From assembly GCA_016722375.1 (NCBI GenBank), contig JADKJG010000006.1, positions 124,001-188,000 on the forward strand: a stretch of 64,000 nt of DNA, given 5' to 3'. Positions 1 to 8,110 of this stretch are shown in pieces. Below the pieces are notes generated by a model that did no database searches, was not told the origin of the DNA, and saw nothing but the letters and a program-made list of their open reading frames with translations. Position 1 is the first letter of the stretch, and each line of letters opens with the position of its first letter. A program made the translations under genes and the position numbers. The DNA comes from Bacteroidota bacterium. GTDB taxonomy: Bacteria; Bacteroidota; Bacteroidia; Chitinophagales; LD1.

Positions 1-57
1 CAGTTGCGCGATGCGAATCATCAAATCGGCGTGATTGAATATTTCCGGGTTTTCCAT
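1..57 (-). CDS. 5' end of an unidentified gene, cut by window edge
   Basis: An ATG at 57 on the minus strand opens a frame with no stop to the window edge, giving 19 residues that begin MENPEIFNHADLMIR. It lies 14 bp downstream of the stop of the holin-like gene on the same strand, so it is probably the next gene of the same transcription unit. Too little is visible to name a family. Confidence 0.5.
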   Translation of the reverse strand, partial: MENPEIFNHADLMIRIAQL

Positions 58-71
58 AATTCTTATTACTG

Positions 72-428
72 TTATTGTTTACTGAATACTAATCGAATCA
101 TTTTATCGCGTATGGGTCGCTTGATCAATTTCTCTCTTCCAAACACGAGAAAAAGTCCCAGCACCAAGTAGAATACTGCAATGATTCCAAAGCCTGAGTA
201 ATTATCGCCGAGCAGATTGGAAAGGTAAAACCCTACCCACAGGCTTATAAAAAACAGGAACAGGCTACTTACCACACCTACCAATAGGCCAATAATTAGA
301 CCAGAACCAATTACCGCAGAACGCTCTGCTGCTTCGAGTTTACCTAGTTCATAATTGGTGCTGACATACGTCTTCAGGCTTTCGGTCAACTCCTCTATCT
401 TTTCTTCTAGCTGCTTCTGATTGTCCAT
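72..428 (-). CDS. Phage holin family / DUF1469-like small membrane protein
   Basis: The 118-residue protein has a charged N-terminal helix (about residues 1-40, rich in E and K) followed by two hydrophobic segments, about 45-75 and 80-100, and a basic C-terminus. This is the layout of the Actinobacterial Holin-X / DUF1469 family of small inner-membrane proteins; despite the name most are not phage holins and the function is not known. I chose the ATG at 428 (MDNQKQLEEKIEE) because the longer frame to 479 adds 17 residues with no family character. YtxH lies about 100 bp upstream on the same strand, a pairing common in Bacteroidota. Confidence 0.75.
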   Translation of the reverse strand: MDNQKQLEEKIEELTESLKTYVSTNYELGKLEAAERSAVIGSGLIIGLLVGVVSSLFLFFISLWVGFYLSNLLGDNYSGFGIIAVFYLVLGLFLVFGREKLIKRPIRDKMIRLVFSKQ

Positions 429-531
429 GCGAATTTGAATTTTTACTATTTGCGTTTTCCCTTGTGAAAAGAAAGCCAACCGAAGAATTCAGGTTCCCCG
501 GTTGGCAGATGCACGTTTAATGCAGGTTGAT

Positions 532-822
532 TTAGCTGCGATTACCAGAAATGTGTTCCATCTTTTGCTTCATTCCAGATTTAGCGTCTTCCACCTTATC
601 CTTGGCAAGAACCTCCAGTTCCTCTGCTTTTTCGCGCAATTCTCTTGCTTGCGATTTCATTTTTTCTTTGAAATCCTCCGCCAAATCCTTTGCACCGGTC
701 AGCAACTTCCCGCGAGTGTTACTTCCTTTATCGGGGGCAAATAAAATCCCAAGCGCGGCTCCGGTCACTGCGCCTACCAAAAATGCGGCAATCACCTTGC
801 CCGTGTCGTTTGAATTTCCCAT
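532..822 (-). CDS. YtxH domain-containing protein
   Basis: A 96-residue protein starting MGNSNDTGK. It has a short glycine/alanine-rich membrane segment (about residues 10-28, ending in ILFAPDKG) and then a long charged amphipathic helix rich in E, K and D (about 40-90). This is the YtxH (PF12732) layout, known as a general-stress, envelope-associated family; the molecular role is not defined. The in-frame extension to 924 is rejected because it would run through the 36-bp repeat at 890-925 and adds no domain. It sits upstream of the holin-like gene and is probably cotranscribed with it. Confidence 0.8.
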   Translation of the reverse strand: MGNSNDTGKVIAAFLVGAVTGAALGILFAPDKGSNTRGKLLTGAKDLAEDFKEKMKSQARELREKAEELEVLAKDKVEDAKSGMKQKMEHISGNRS

Positions 823-889
823 TGTTTTATTATTTAAGTTGCAACTGAATTGTTGCAGTACAAAAGTGAGCTTTTTTAAAGTGGAAAGC

Positions 890-925
890 GTTACATACTT
901 CTCCAAAAGAGTTACATCATTCACA
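890..925 (+). repeat. 36-bp end-like repeat, copy 1
   Basis: Begins GTTACATA and ends TTACATCATTCACA. By eye it matches copy 3 (3531-3566) at about 28 of 36 positions in the same orientation; the middle 14 bp vary. It lies 68 bp upstream of the ytxH start. It could be the end of a decayed insertion sequence or a shared operator. Confidence 0.6.
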
Positions 926-977
926 GGTTTACCGGCTATGGCCGAATTTCACCCTTCTTTATCAAACAGAAAAACCC

Positions 978-1514
978 TTACCGATCCTCCGTCTCACGCT
1001 TTTTCTTCTTGAGCTCTTTAAAGAAGGATGGCGTAAGCCCCGTCACCTTCTTAAACTGGTTAGATAAATGTGCCACGCTACTATAATGCAACTTATATGA
1101 AATCTCCGTCAGGTTCAACTCATCATAAATCAGCAACTCCTTCACTCTCTCAATTTTATGATTGATAATGAACTGTTGAATCGTGATGCCCTTCACCTCC
1201 GAAAAAATATTTGAAAGATACGTATAGTCATAATCCAACTTCTTGCAGAGGTAGTCCGAAAAATTTACATCTGGCATTTCATCCGTATTGTGAACCATTT
1301 CAATAATCAGGTTCTTGATTTTTTCAATCAAAATGGCCTTGCTATCATCCAGCAACTCCAGTCCCGACTGAAGCAGGTTTGCTTTCAGCTCCTCCCGTTG
1401 TGCTTGCGTAATGTCCTCCATGATTTCAATCGAGCCCAGATTCACTATCACATAATGCAACCCAAGTTTTTTCAACTCCTCCTTCACCATCATCTTGCAA
1501 CGAAGGCTGACCAT
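978..1514 (-). CDS. AraC family transcriptional regulator (small Bacteroidota type)
   Basis: The 178-residue protein has an N-terminal part (about 1-70) that begins MVSLRCKMMVKEELKKLGL and looks like the small ferredoxin-fold sensor found on many Bacteroidota AraC proteins, then a C-terminal AraC double helix-turn-helix. The second helix-turn-helix reads LTEISYKLHYSSVAHLSNQF followed by KKVTGLTPSFFK, a good family match. The signal sensed is unknown. The ATG at 1514 fits homologous starts; the frame extends to 1580 but adds a hydrophobic stretch that is not usual. It is upstream of ytxH and the holin-like gene on the same strand and may control them (inference). Confidence 0.85.
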   Translation of the reverse strand: MVSLRCKMMVKEELKKLGLHYVIVNLGSIEIMEDITQAQREELKANLLQSGLELLDDSKAILIEKIKNLIIEMVHNTDEMPDVNFSDYLCKKLDYDYTYLSNIFSEVKGITIQQFIINHKIERVKELLIYDELNLTEISYKLHYSSVAHLSNQFKKVTGLTPSFFKELKKKKRETEDR

Positions 1515-1691
1515 GTGTTTGACGTATAGAATCATATAGGCTATAGTGAACAATAAAACTAATCGAAAATTCGGAAACATGCTTTAGAACAAAACCCGCT
1601 GAGTGCCAAATTCTTTTGCCTAACCTCCGAAGGGGGAACAATGCAAAAACCATTTTGCGCTGTCTTTATTCCCCCTTCGGGGGTTAGGGGG

Positions 1692-1882
1692 CCGTCTTAA
1701 AGGCTTTTGTAGTCTTCGGCCAACATATTTAGATTGGTGAGGCACTAACCGAGAAAAAATTATCAGGGCTAAAGCCATTTAGTAAGAGCCAGATTCTCAC
1801 CACGCTAAAGCGCGGTGTTATATAGCTCCGCCATTTATGGCGGAGGGTTTGGAAGGTTTGTATTGGCTTTAGCCGTGATTTT
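1692..1882 (-). repeat. Composite hairpin repeat, copy in reverse orientation to 62489-62838
   Basis: The segment from about 1766 to 1882 has ends GGCTAAAGCCA and TGGCTTTAGCC and an inner hairpin (CTCCGCCATttaTGGCGGAG). Read in reverse it matches the units at 62529-62645 and 62688-62795 almost base for base in long blocks, for example the segment containing GTGAGAATCTGGCTCTT. The 1692-1722 part carries a degenerate half of the CTACAAAAGTCTT palindrome. It is noncoding and looks like a REP- or MITE-like element. Confidence 0.75.
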
Positions 1883-1945
1883 TAAAAATTACATTGATTT
1901 TAAACAACAGAAGCAAAATATTGTGTCTGTATTTCGCATTCGCAG

Positions 1946-1969
1946 AGAGACGCAATATTTTGCGTCTCT
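1946..1969. repeat. Palindrome AGAGACGCAA-tatt-TTGCGTCTCT
   Basis: A perfect inverted repeat with 10-bp arms and a 4-base loop. The same palindrome, with 12-bp arms, occurs at 61131-61158, so it belongs to a dispersed family and is not a lone terminator. Confidence 0.8.
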
Positions 1970-1996
1970 ACTATTGGCTTCCCCCGCCCCCAAATG

Positions 1997-2032
1997 TGTG
2001 AATCATGTAAATCATTTCCCAAGTTGTGTAAC
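1997..2032 (-). repeat. 36-bp end-like repeat, copy 2 (inverted)
   Basis: Reads TGTGAATCATGTAA at its left end and GTGTAAC at its right end. Its reverse complement matches 3531-3566 at about 30 of 36 positions, so the two copies form inverted repeats around the truncated cheB-cheR gene, 1.57 kb apart from outer end to outer end. Confidence 0.7.
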
Positions 2033-2211
2033 AAAAATGGTCGGCATCGTTTCATCTTCGCTGCTCAAAAGGGGTGTGTTTTTTTATCGCTGCCATGTTT
2101 GGGGAATGTGCAGTGATTTAGCGTCCCCGATTTTTCGGGGGCGTTTTTATACTTTGATTACTTCACCCCTCTTTTTATAAATTCTATTTTTAAACCCATT
2201 TATCATAAGAA

Positions 2212-3573
2212 ATGAAGGCAAAGAAGGCCCATAAAAAACTCCCTGAAAAGTTAATCCAATCCTCCAACTTGTTTCCGGTGGTGGGCATTGGCGCTTCGGC
2301 TAGTGGGCTTGATGCATTTAAAAAACTCCTCAAAGCCGTTTCGGAAGATTCGGGAATGGCCTATGTGCTGGTGCAGCATTTAGATCCCAACCATGAAAGC
2401 ATGTTGCCCGCGTTGCTTCAAAAAATTACGAATGTTCCAGTTTTGGAAGTGGTGGATGATATAAAGATAGAGCCCAACCACATTTACGTCATTCCAAGCA
2501 ATAAAATGATGGTGGCCACTGACGGGGTGCTGTTGCTCACCACCCGTCCCGATAAAAACAAATTCGAGCGCCACCTGCCCATTGATCTTTTCTTTGCATC
2601 GTTGGCAGAGGTTCATCAATCACATGCCATTGGGGTGGTCTTGTCGGGCACCGCCTCTGACGGCACCCTCGGATTGAAAGCCATAAAGGATCACGGAGGC
2701 ATCACCTTTGCGCAAGATGAAGCGTCGGCAGCTTATGAAGGAATGCCTCATAGCGCCGCTCAGGCTGGCGTCGTTGATTTTATTCTTCCTCCCGGAAAAA
2801 TACCTCAGAAAATAATGGAGGTAACCAGCATCATCAACAAAAATGGAGGAGAGGAATTCTTGCCCAAGAAGGAGGAGGATGCTTTTAAGCAAATGATTTC
2901 TTTACTACGCATTCGCAAGGGAACCGATTTTACGTATTACAAGCAAACCACCATTCGCCGGAGAATACTTCGGAGAATGGCGCTGAATAAAAACGACGAC
3001 CCACAGGCGTATCTTAATTTTTTACGAGAGAATAAATCCGAACAGGATATTTTATACCTGGACCTGTTGATTCCGGTCACCGATTTTTTTCGAGACCCAA
3101 GTAGTTTTGAAGGGCTAAACGAAAAAGTTTTTCCAGACATCATCAAAAACAAAACGGGCCACGATTCTATTCGGGTGTGGGTGGCGGGTTGCAGCACCGG
3201 ACAAGAAGCCTACTCCATTGCCATTTGTTTCAGAGAATTTTTGGGCGACAGCCAGCAAAAGGTACAGATTTTTGCTACCGATATTAGCGAGCCTGCGATA
3301 GCAAAAGCACGCTCCGGCATTTATTTAAAGAACGAACTGGAGTCCGTAAGTGCGCATCGCTTGGCTGAGTTCTTCGTCAAAACCAATGGTCATTATCAGG
3401 TAAAAAGGTACGTGCGGGATATGTGCATCTTCGCCAGCCACAATTTTGTAAAGGACCCGCCTTTTGGCAAAATAGATTTGGTGACCTGTCGCAATGTCCT
3501 GATTTACATGGAGCCTTGGAACTTTAAAGCGTTACACAGTTGTGGAAATAAGTTACATGATTCACAGATGTAG
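2212..3573 (+). pseudogene. CheB-CheR fusion (protein-glutamate methylesterase / methyltransferase), 3' truncated
   Basis: Residues about 20-205 are a CheB methylesterase domain with the catalytic serine in VGIGASASG (S29), H56 in VQHLDPNHES and the aspartate in SGTASDGTLG. Residues about 225-435 are a CheR methyltransferase with the N-terminal RRRILRRMAL helix, FFRDPSSF, the SAM loop WVAGCSTGQEAYS and TCRNVLIYMEP. Homology ends abruptly after MEP at about 3515; the last 18 residues are unrelated and run into a 36-bp end-like repeat at 3531. The rest of CheR and the PAS and kinase parts normally fused to it are missing downstream. In this family the protein acts in a chemosensory-like signalling system. 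It is likely a remnant; the CheB half might still fold. Confidence 0.75.
3531..3566 (+). repeat. 36-bp end-like repeat, copy 3
   Basis: Begins GTTACACA and ends TTACATGATTCACA, 16 bp past the point where CheR homology breaks off. Its position at a gene breakpoint favours the end of a lost mobile element. The 3574-3827 stretch after it holds no gene I can support; a sequence at about 3798-3823 (GAGCCTGTTCACTAAACTG) resembles an IS256-type end, but weakly. Confidence 0.6.
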
Positions 3574-3827
3574 ATATTGCATAGTTTTTTGACGTCGGGT
3601 TTTTCCTTGGCAAGGAAATATAGTGCTAATCGTGTTTTGGTGATTCGGATTTGTTAAAACAAAGAAGGTGCGTTTTCCGAAGAACTGTATCTGGGATGAA
3701 TCCAGAACAGACATGATTGTTAGGGTTAATAACTTGCTATTACAACTATCTTAATGAATATCCATTTTCCCAAAACGGGGGACTGGTTGCAGCTATTCGG
3801 AGCCTGTTCACTAAACTGTGTCAAAAG

Positions 3828-5729
3828 CTAAATTCCTTCCGCAAACTCGCTCAACTCTAACCAGCGCAGTTCTTTTACTTCCAACTCTTTGGAAACATCG
3901 CCCAGGCGGCTAATCATGTTGTTCAGTTCTTCATAGCCTGCATCACCGGAGTTGATTTTTGCGTTCAAGGCTTCTTTTTCTCTTTCTAATTTTGGAAGTT
4001 CTTTCTGCAAAGTATCAAACTCAAACTTCTCTTTGAACGAAAGTTTCTTTTTCACCTTCTCCTTTTCAGGTGCCGGTGGGGTTACGGTAGCTGTGGTGAG
4101 TTCGCTGGTGCGAACCTGCGTATTTTGCTTTTTCTTTTTGCGCACCTCATCCATTCTCCACTCGGTATAGTTGCCGGGGAAATCATTGACCAGACCATTT
4201 CCTTCAAAAACAAAAAGATGGTCTATCAGTTTATCCATAAAATATCGGTCGTGCGACACGATGATGACGCAGCCCTGATATTGTTCTAAGAAATCTTCCA
4301 GCACTGTCAACGTGACCAAATCCAAATCGTTGGTCGGCTCGTCGAGAATGAGGAAGTTGGGGTTGCGAAAAAGAATAGAAAGCAGTTGCAGACGCTTCTT
4401 CTCGCCTCCGCTCAGTTTGGAGATGTAAGTGTATTGCTGTTCGGGGGTGAACATGAACAGTTGCAGAAACTGACCGGCAGAAACCTTGGTGCCGTCTGCC
4501 AATGGAAAATGCTCGGCAATGTCTTTCACAAATTCGATCACTCGCTTATCCTCCTTCACCTCCAATCCCTTCTGAGAAAAATATCCGAACACCACCGTTT
4601 CCCCTTGATTAACCTTACCCGAATCAGCTTTTTCCAAGTCCATGATAATATTCAGGAAGGTAGATTTGCCTACGCCATTTCTTCCGATAATGCCGATGCG
4701 CTCGCCTCTTTTGAAACTATAATCAAATCCCTTCAGGATGATTTTTTCGCCATAAGCTTTATAAACCTTCTTCAGTTCTAAGATTTTTCCGCCCATGCGG
4801 GTCATCTTCACCTGCAACTGAAGTTTTTCTTCTACTCTTTTAGAATTGGCCTTGTCCTCTACGTCATAAAAGGCATCTATTCGTGATTTTGATTTGGTGG
4901 TGCGCGCTTTGGGCTGCTTGCGCATCCACTCCAGTTCTTTCCGATAGAGGTTGCGGGCTTTGTCAATCGAAGCCGCTTCGTTTTGCTCGCGCGAAATTTT
5001 ATCGCGCAGATAGCTTTCAAAGTTTCCGCGATGGATATACAGTTCTTGGTTTTCCAGTTCAATGATTTCATTGCAAACCGTGTCGAGGAAAAAGCGGTCG
5101 TGGGTGACGAGCAGCAAAGTGGTTTTTTGATCTGAAAGAAAATCAGCCAGCCATTCTATCATTTCAAAATCCAAATGGTTGGTCGGTTCATCCAACATCA
5201 GGAAATTGTTGCGGTCGCCGAAGCTAATGTCAATCAACACTTTGGCCAACGAAAGCCTCTTTCTCTGTCCTCCCGACATAGAGTTTGCTGTCTGGTCCAA
5301 GTCGGTGATGTTGAGTGAGGTGAGGATTTCTTTCACCTTACTTTCAAAATTCCAGGCGCCGAGTTCCTCCATCTTTTCCATCATCTCGGCGATTTTTTTA
5401 TCGTCGTGATGCGCCGTCGCCAATTCATACTCGCGCACTGCGTTGATGACCGGATGATTATAGCTCAGGATATTTTCAAGCACCGTTTTCTTTTCTTCAA
5501 AGACTGGGTTCTGATCCAGAAAACAAACTTGTACGTCCTTATTCACCCAGAGTTTGCCCTGATCCGGCGTGTCGCGGCCAGCCAGAATATTGAGCAGGGT
5601 GGTTTTGCCTGCTCCATTGCGCGCCACTAGCGCTACCTTGTCGCCTTCTTCTATATTGAAGGAGATATTAGTGAATAGAGGCTTTTCTACAAAAGACTTG
5701 GTGAGATTTTCTACGCTTAAATAATGCAT
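3828..5729 (-). CDS. uup: ABC-F family ATP-binding protein, Uup type
   Basis: A soluble 633-residue protein with two ABC ATPase domains and no membrane segments. Domain 1 has Walker A ARNGAGKTT (about 36-44), signature MSGGQRKR and Walker B LMLDEPTNHLD. Domain 2 has GRNGVGKST, LSGGEKKR and LILDEPTNDLD. Between them lies the charged ABC-F linker (KARTTKSKSRIDAFYDVE), and the C-terminus (about 560-633) is a Lys/Glu-rich coiled coil as in Uup. ABC-F proteins act on the ribosome or, for Uup, in DNA transactions and precise excision of transposons. The first Walker A begins with Ala in place of Gly. It is transcribed alone. Confidence 0.9.
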   Translation of the reverse strand: MHYLSVENLTKSFVEKPLFTNISFNIEEGDKVALVARNGAGKTTLLNILAGRDTPDQGKLWVNKDVQVCFLDQNPVFEEKKTVLENILSYNHPVINAVREYELATAHHDDKKIAEMMEKMEELGAWNFESKVKEILTSLNITDLDQTANSMSGGQRKRLSLAKVLIDISFGDRNNFLMLDEPTNHLDFEMIEWLADFLSDQKTTLLLVTHDRFFLDTVCNEIIELENQELYIHRGNFESYLRDKISREQNEAASIDKARNLYRKELEWMRKQPKARTTKSKSRIDAFYDVEDKANSKRVEEKLQLQVKMTRMGGKILELKKVYKAYGEKIILKGFDYSFKRGERIGIIGRNGVGKSTFLNIIMDLEKADSGKVNQGETVVFGYFSQKGLEVKEDKRVIEFVKDIAEHFPLADGTKVSAGQFLQLFMFTPEQQYTYISKLSGGEKKRLQLLSILFRNPNFLILDEPTNDLDLVTLTVLEDFLEQYQGCVIIVSHDRYFMDKLIDHLFVFEGNGLVNDFPGNYTEWRMDEVRKKKKQNTQVRTSELTTATVTPPAPEKEKVKKKLSFKEKFEFDTLQKELPKLEREKEALNAKINSGDAGYEELNNMISRLGDVSKELEVKELRWLELSEFAEGI

Positions 5730-5802
5730 TGGGGCGCGAATATAAGATACGGCGGCGCTTTTACCGGTTGCGAACGACTTTGGTTTCGGGTAACCGTTGC
5801 TT

Positions 5803-5843
5803 CATAAAAATAGAAGAAGTCCCCCAACAGGCAGGACTTCTTC
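5803..5843 (-). terminator. Rho-independent terminator after the Cys/His-repeat gene
   Basis: Inverted repeat GAAGAAGTCC / GGACTTCTTC (arms 5813-5822 and 5834-5843), followed on the minus strand by a T-rich run. It lies just downstream of the stop at 5869. Confidence 0.7.
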
Positions 5844-5868
5844 ATTCAACCACCCACAAAAGCTAATC

Positions 5869-6150
5869 CTACATTTTCATGCAGTCGGCGGTACAGACAT
5901 GTCCCTTTTGACCATGTTTTGCATGTTTCATATCCATGTTACAGGCTTCAGAGCATACGTGGCCTTTCTCACCATGAGCGTACATGTGCTTGCCGTCTTT
6001 ACAGGCTGCCGTGCAAACGTGGTCTTTCATGACCATTTGTTCGGTTTTGGCTTTGCCCTTTTTCTGTTTACTGTCTTTCTGTGCAACCTGTGCATTTGCT
6101 GCGAAAACAAACCCTGCCAGAGCGACTACTAAAAATACTTTCTTCATCAT
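5869..6150 (-). CDS. Exported His/Cys-repeat protein, putative metal binding
   Basis: A 93-residue protein with a signal peptide (MMKKVFLVVALAGFVFAANAQ, cleavage near residue 20) and a mature part of Lys-rich linker followed by three repeats of the form HVC-x3-C: DHVCTAACKDGKH, GHVCSEACNMDMKH and GHVCTADCMK. The regular spacing of His, Cys and Met suggests a periplasmic metal-binding or metal-sensing protein, perhaps for copper or zinc; that is inference, since I do not recognise a named family. The ATG at 6150 was chosen because it opens the signal peptide. It follows the Met-rich membrane gene on the same strand by 78 bp. Confidence 0.75.
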   Translation of the reverse strand: MMKKVFLVVALAGFVFAANAQVAQKDSKQKKGKAKTEQMVMKDHVCTAACKDGKHMYAHGEKGHVCSEACNMDMKHAKHGQKGHVCTADCMKM

Positions 6151-6228
6151 TTTATTTGATTTAATGGTTACTGCCCGCACGGAGGCATATAAATTATGTA
6201 AACAGCAATCCGCGCCTTGCTGATATTT

Positions 6229-6654
6229 TTAACCTTCTTTACTGACAAAAGCTCCAAGCACCGCTCCATAAACCAAATGTCCCATCAAGCTGCCGAGCGC
6301 CATCATCATCATACTTCCTTCCATAGGTGCAGACATCATACCCATCATGCCAGCAACGGCCATCATGATCTGTGCAAAAACAAAGACCAGAACCCCATAG
6401 GCTGCGCCGCGCAAATAATTATTGCTGATGGGCAAGGCCTTGTTCATCAAGTAGAAATAGCCCAGAGCAAAAATAATCCCAATCATAAAGTGCATCACCC
6501 AGCCTACCATCATTGGCATGTCCATCATACCGCTGAGCATTGCTGCAGCATTCATTTTCGGAAAGCCCATCATTGGGGCGATGTACATCAAGGCCGTCAT
6601 GGCGGCTGTTCCGGCTATTCCGCCAATCAAGGCGCTTGTCATAGAGTTTTTCAT
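6229..6654 (-). CDS. DUF6789-like methionine-rich membrane protein
   Basis: A 141-residue integral membrane protein with four hydrophobic segments (about 7-28, 48-70, 82-105 and 115-137). It resembles the DUF6789 family of small four-helix membrane proteins, whose function is not known. Methionine is very abundant, with clusters such as MMDMPMM, MAVAGMMGMM and GSMMMMA. Together with the adjacent His/Cys-repeat exported protein this suggests, as inference, handling of copper or another soft metal. It is part of a minus-strand run that begins with an ECF sigma factor at 8686. Confidence 0.7.
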   Translation of the reverse strand: MKNSMTSALIGGIAGTAAMTALMYIAPMMGFPKMNAAAMLSGMMDMPMMVGWVMHFMIGIIFALGYFYLMNKALPISNNYLRGAAYGVLVFVFAQIMMAVAGMMGMMSAPMEGSMMMMALGSLMGHLVYGAVLGAFVSKEG

Positions 6655-6743
6655 GTTTTTTTGTTTTAAGGTGAATTAAATTTTGACCAATGTCGTATTG
6701 ATAGACGTAGCTTTTCAAAAACCTTTCAACCTCCGAATACATT

Positions 6744-7777
6744 TTAATGAATGACGGATAACTTTCTGCTTTCCACAGTGGATTTATCCGAAAATATGCG
6801 CAAGAAATAGACTCCTTCTGGCAGGGCCTCCACATTTAATGTACGTTGTACTTCGGTATAGCCCTTTACCAACTGCCCGGCAGTATTATAGATTTCGATA
6901 TTTTTCTCTTCGCTGTTTTGAAAATAGATTTCTCGGTTTGCCGGGTTCGGGAAGAATCGGAACAACTCTTTTGTACCCACCTCCCCGATACTGGTTGAGA
7001 TGACCGGTTCCGTGATGCTGTGTTGAATAGCTGACTGCACGATATACTTTGACGGCATGGTTTGAATCATTCCAATCACGTTAATCCGGTTCCGATTCCA
7101 AAGGGGGTCGGGAAGAAAGGTGCTGGTAATGACCACGCTGTCACCTATGTTTTGCGGGACAGTAAAGGACAGGCCGTTGCCGGGGAATAATTGCCGGTGG
7201 AATACATCATAATGTACATTCTCTCCATTCGGGGCATTGTAGAAAATAGTGTCTTCGGTAATGACCGCGAATAAATTCAGTGTGGTATAACCGTGTGCAT
7301 CGGTTTGAATAATGACTGCTTTGGTCAGAATGCTGTCTGAGCCGTTGACAGATGTCATGCTCAAATTCAATTCAAAAGGCGCACTTTGGTTGAGGGTGCT
7401 GTCATAGGCCGCCATCGGAACCAGCGGATTGATCGGTGGGATTACTTTTCCCTGCACAACGGCGCGAGGAGTGGATCCAAAAATTCCATAGAAGTTCGTC
7501 CTGGCATCGTTTTCACTTTTATTCTGTTTGCTGAAAATACAATTGACATAGGGGCGCTTGGATGATAAGCTACGTGCAACACTTCCGGATAGCTCCCGTG
7601 CAACGTGGAGAAAAATGCGGGATTTTTGGCTGCACAAGTGGAACAAAGGGTATTGGTGAAGTGTTCAACTATCACCTGTCGAGGTGTTTGCGCCTGTAAT
7701 TGAAAAATTAGCAGACATGACATCAGAGTAGTCGTGAACATAGATGAAACGGAAGTAAACCTCAATTTAAAATTCAT
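6744..7777 (-). CDS. Omp28-like thioredoxin-fold protein with T9SS type A sorting domain (frameshifted)
   Basis: Two overlapping frames make one protein. The first (from 7777) has a signal peptide and a thioredoxin-like start with a CxxC site in EHFTNTLCSTCAAKNPAFF, as in Omp28-related proteins. It stays in homology until about YHPSAP; then the second frame, ending at 6744, takes over with NKSENDARTNFYG and continues through a beta-rich region to a C-terminal sorting domain (FRFFPNPANREIYF ... LPEGVYFLRIFS). The switch needs one extra base near 7551-7554, a run of four G on the plus strand. Intact length would be about 344 residues. Exported across the outer membrane by type IX secretion in this family. 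The indel may be a sequencing error. Confidence 0.75.
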
Positions 7778-7854
7778 AAAGAAATAATGGTTTAGTTAAT
7801 AAAGATGTAATCCGCCTGAATAGACGAGAAAGTCAGGCCAGCCCTTACAGAAAA

Positions 7855-8109
7855 CTATTGTTTTTCTTGTATAACCTGAACCATTCGTTCTTTCTCTGCT
7901 TCCGAAAGGCCGGATGCAGTAGGCTGCTTTTGTTTCAATTGTCGAGCGATAAAAGCGGATTGTTTTGCAAATAGCGAACAGAACTTGCACATGGAAAGAT
8001 GCAACATTAAATCAAATCGCTCCTTGAACGAAAGTTTTTTTTGTTCTCGTTTAGTAACTAGAAAAGTGGCCTGTTCGCAATTTAACATCATGGTTTTCAA
8101 AAAATTCAT
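7855..8109 (-). CDS. Small Cys/His protein, putative anti-sigma factor
   Basis: An 84-residue soluble protein. The N-terminal half has C11 and then HLSMCKFCSLFAKQS, that is a Cys followed by H-x3-C-x2-C, the pattern of the zinc-binding anti-sigma fold (zf-HC2-like). There is no membrane segment, so it would act in the cytoplasm. It starts 1 bp after the stop of the ECF sigma factor gene on the same strand, which is the normal place for a cognate anti-sigma factor. The function is inferred from the motif and this coupling. Confidence 0.7.
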   Translation of the reverse strand: MNFLKTMMLNCEQATFLVTKREQKKLSFKERFDLMLHLSMCKFCSLFAKQSAFIARQLKQKQPTASGLSEAEKERMVQVIQEKQ

Positions 8110-8110
8110 A

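Noticed and set aside
72..428. Prophage, suggested by the holin-like gene
   Set aside because: The holin family name is historical; there are no phage structural, integrase or lysis genes around it.
5797..6223. Plus-strand frames opposite the His/Cys-repeat gene
   Set aside because: They mirror the repeated Cys/His codons of the minus-strand gene; the minus strand has the signal peptide and terminator.
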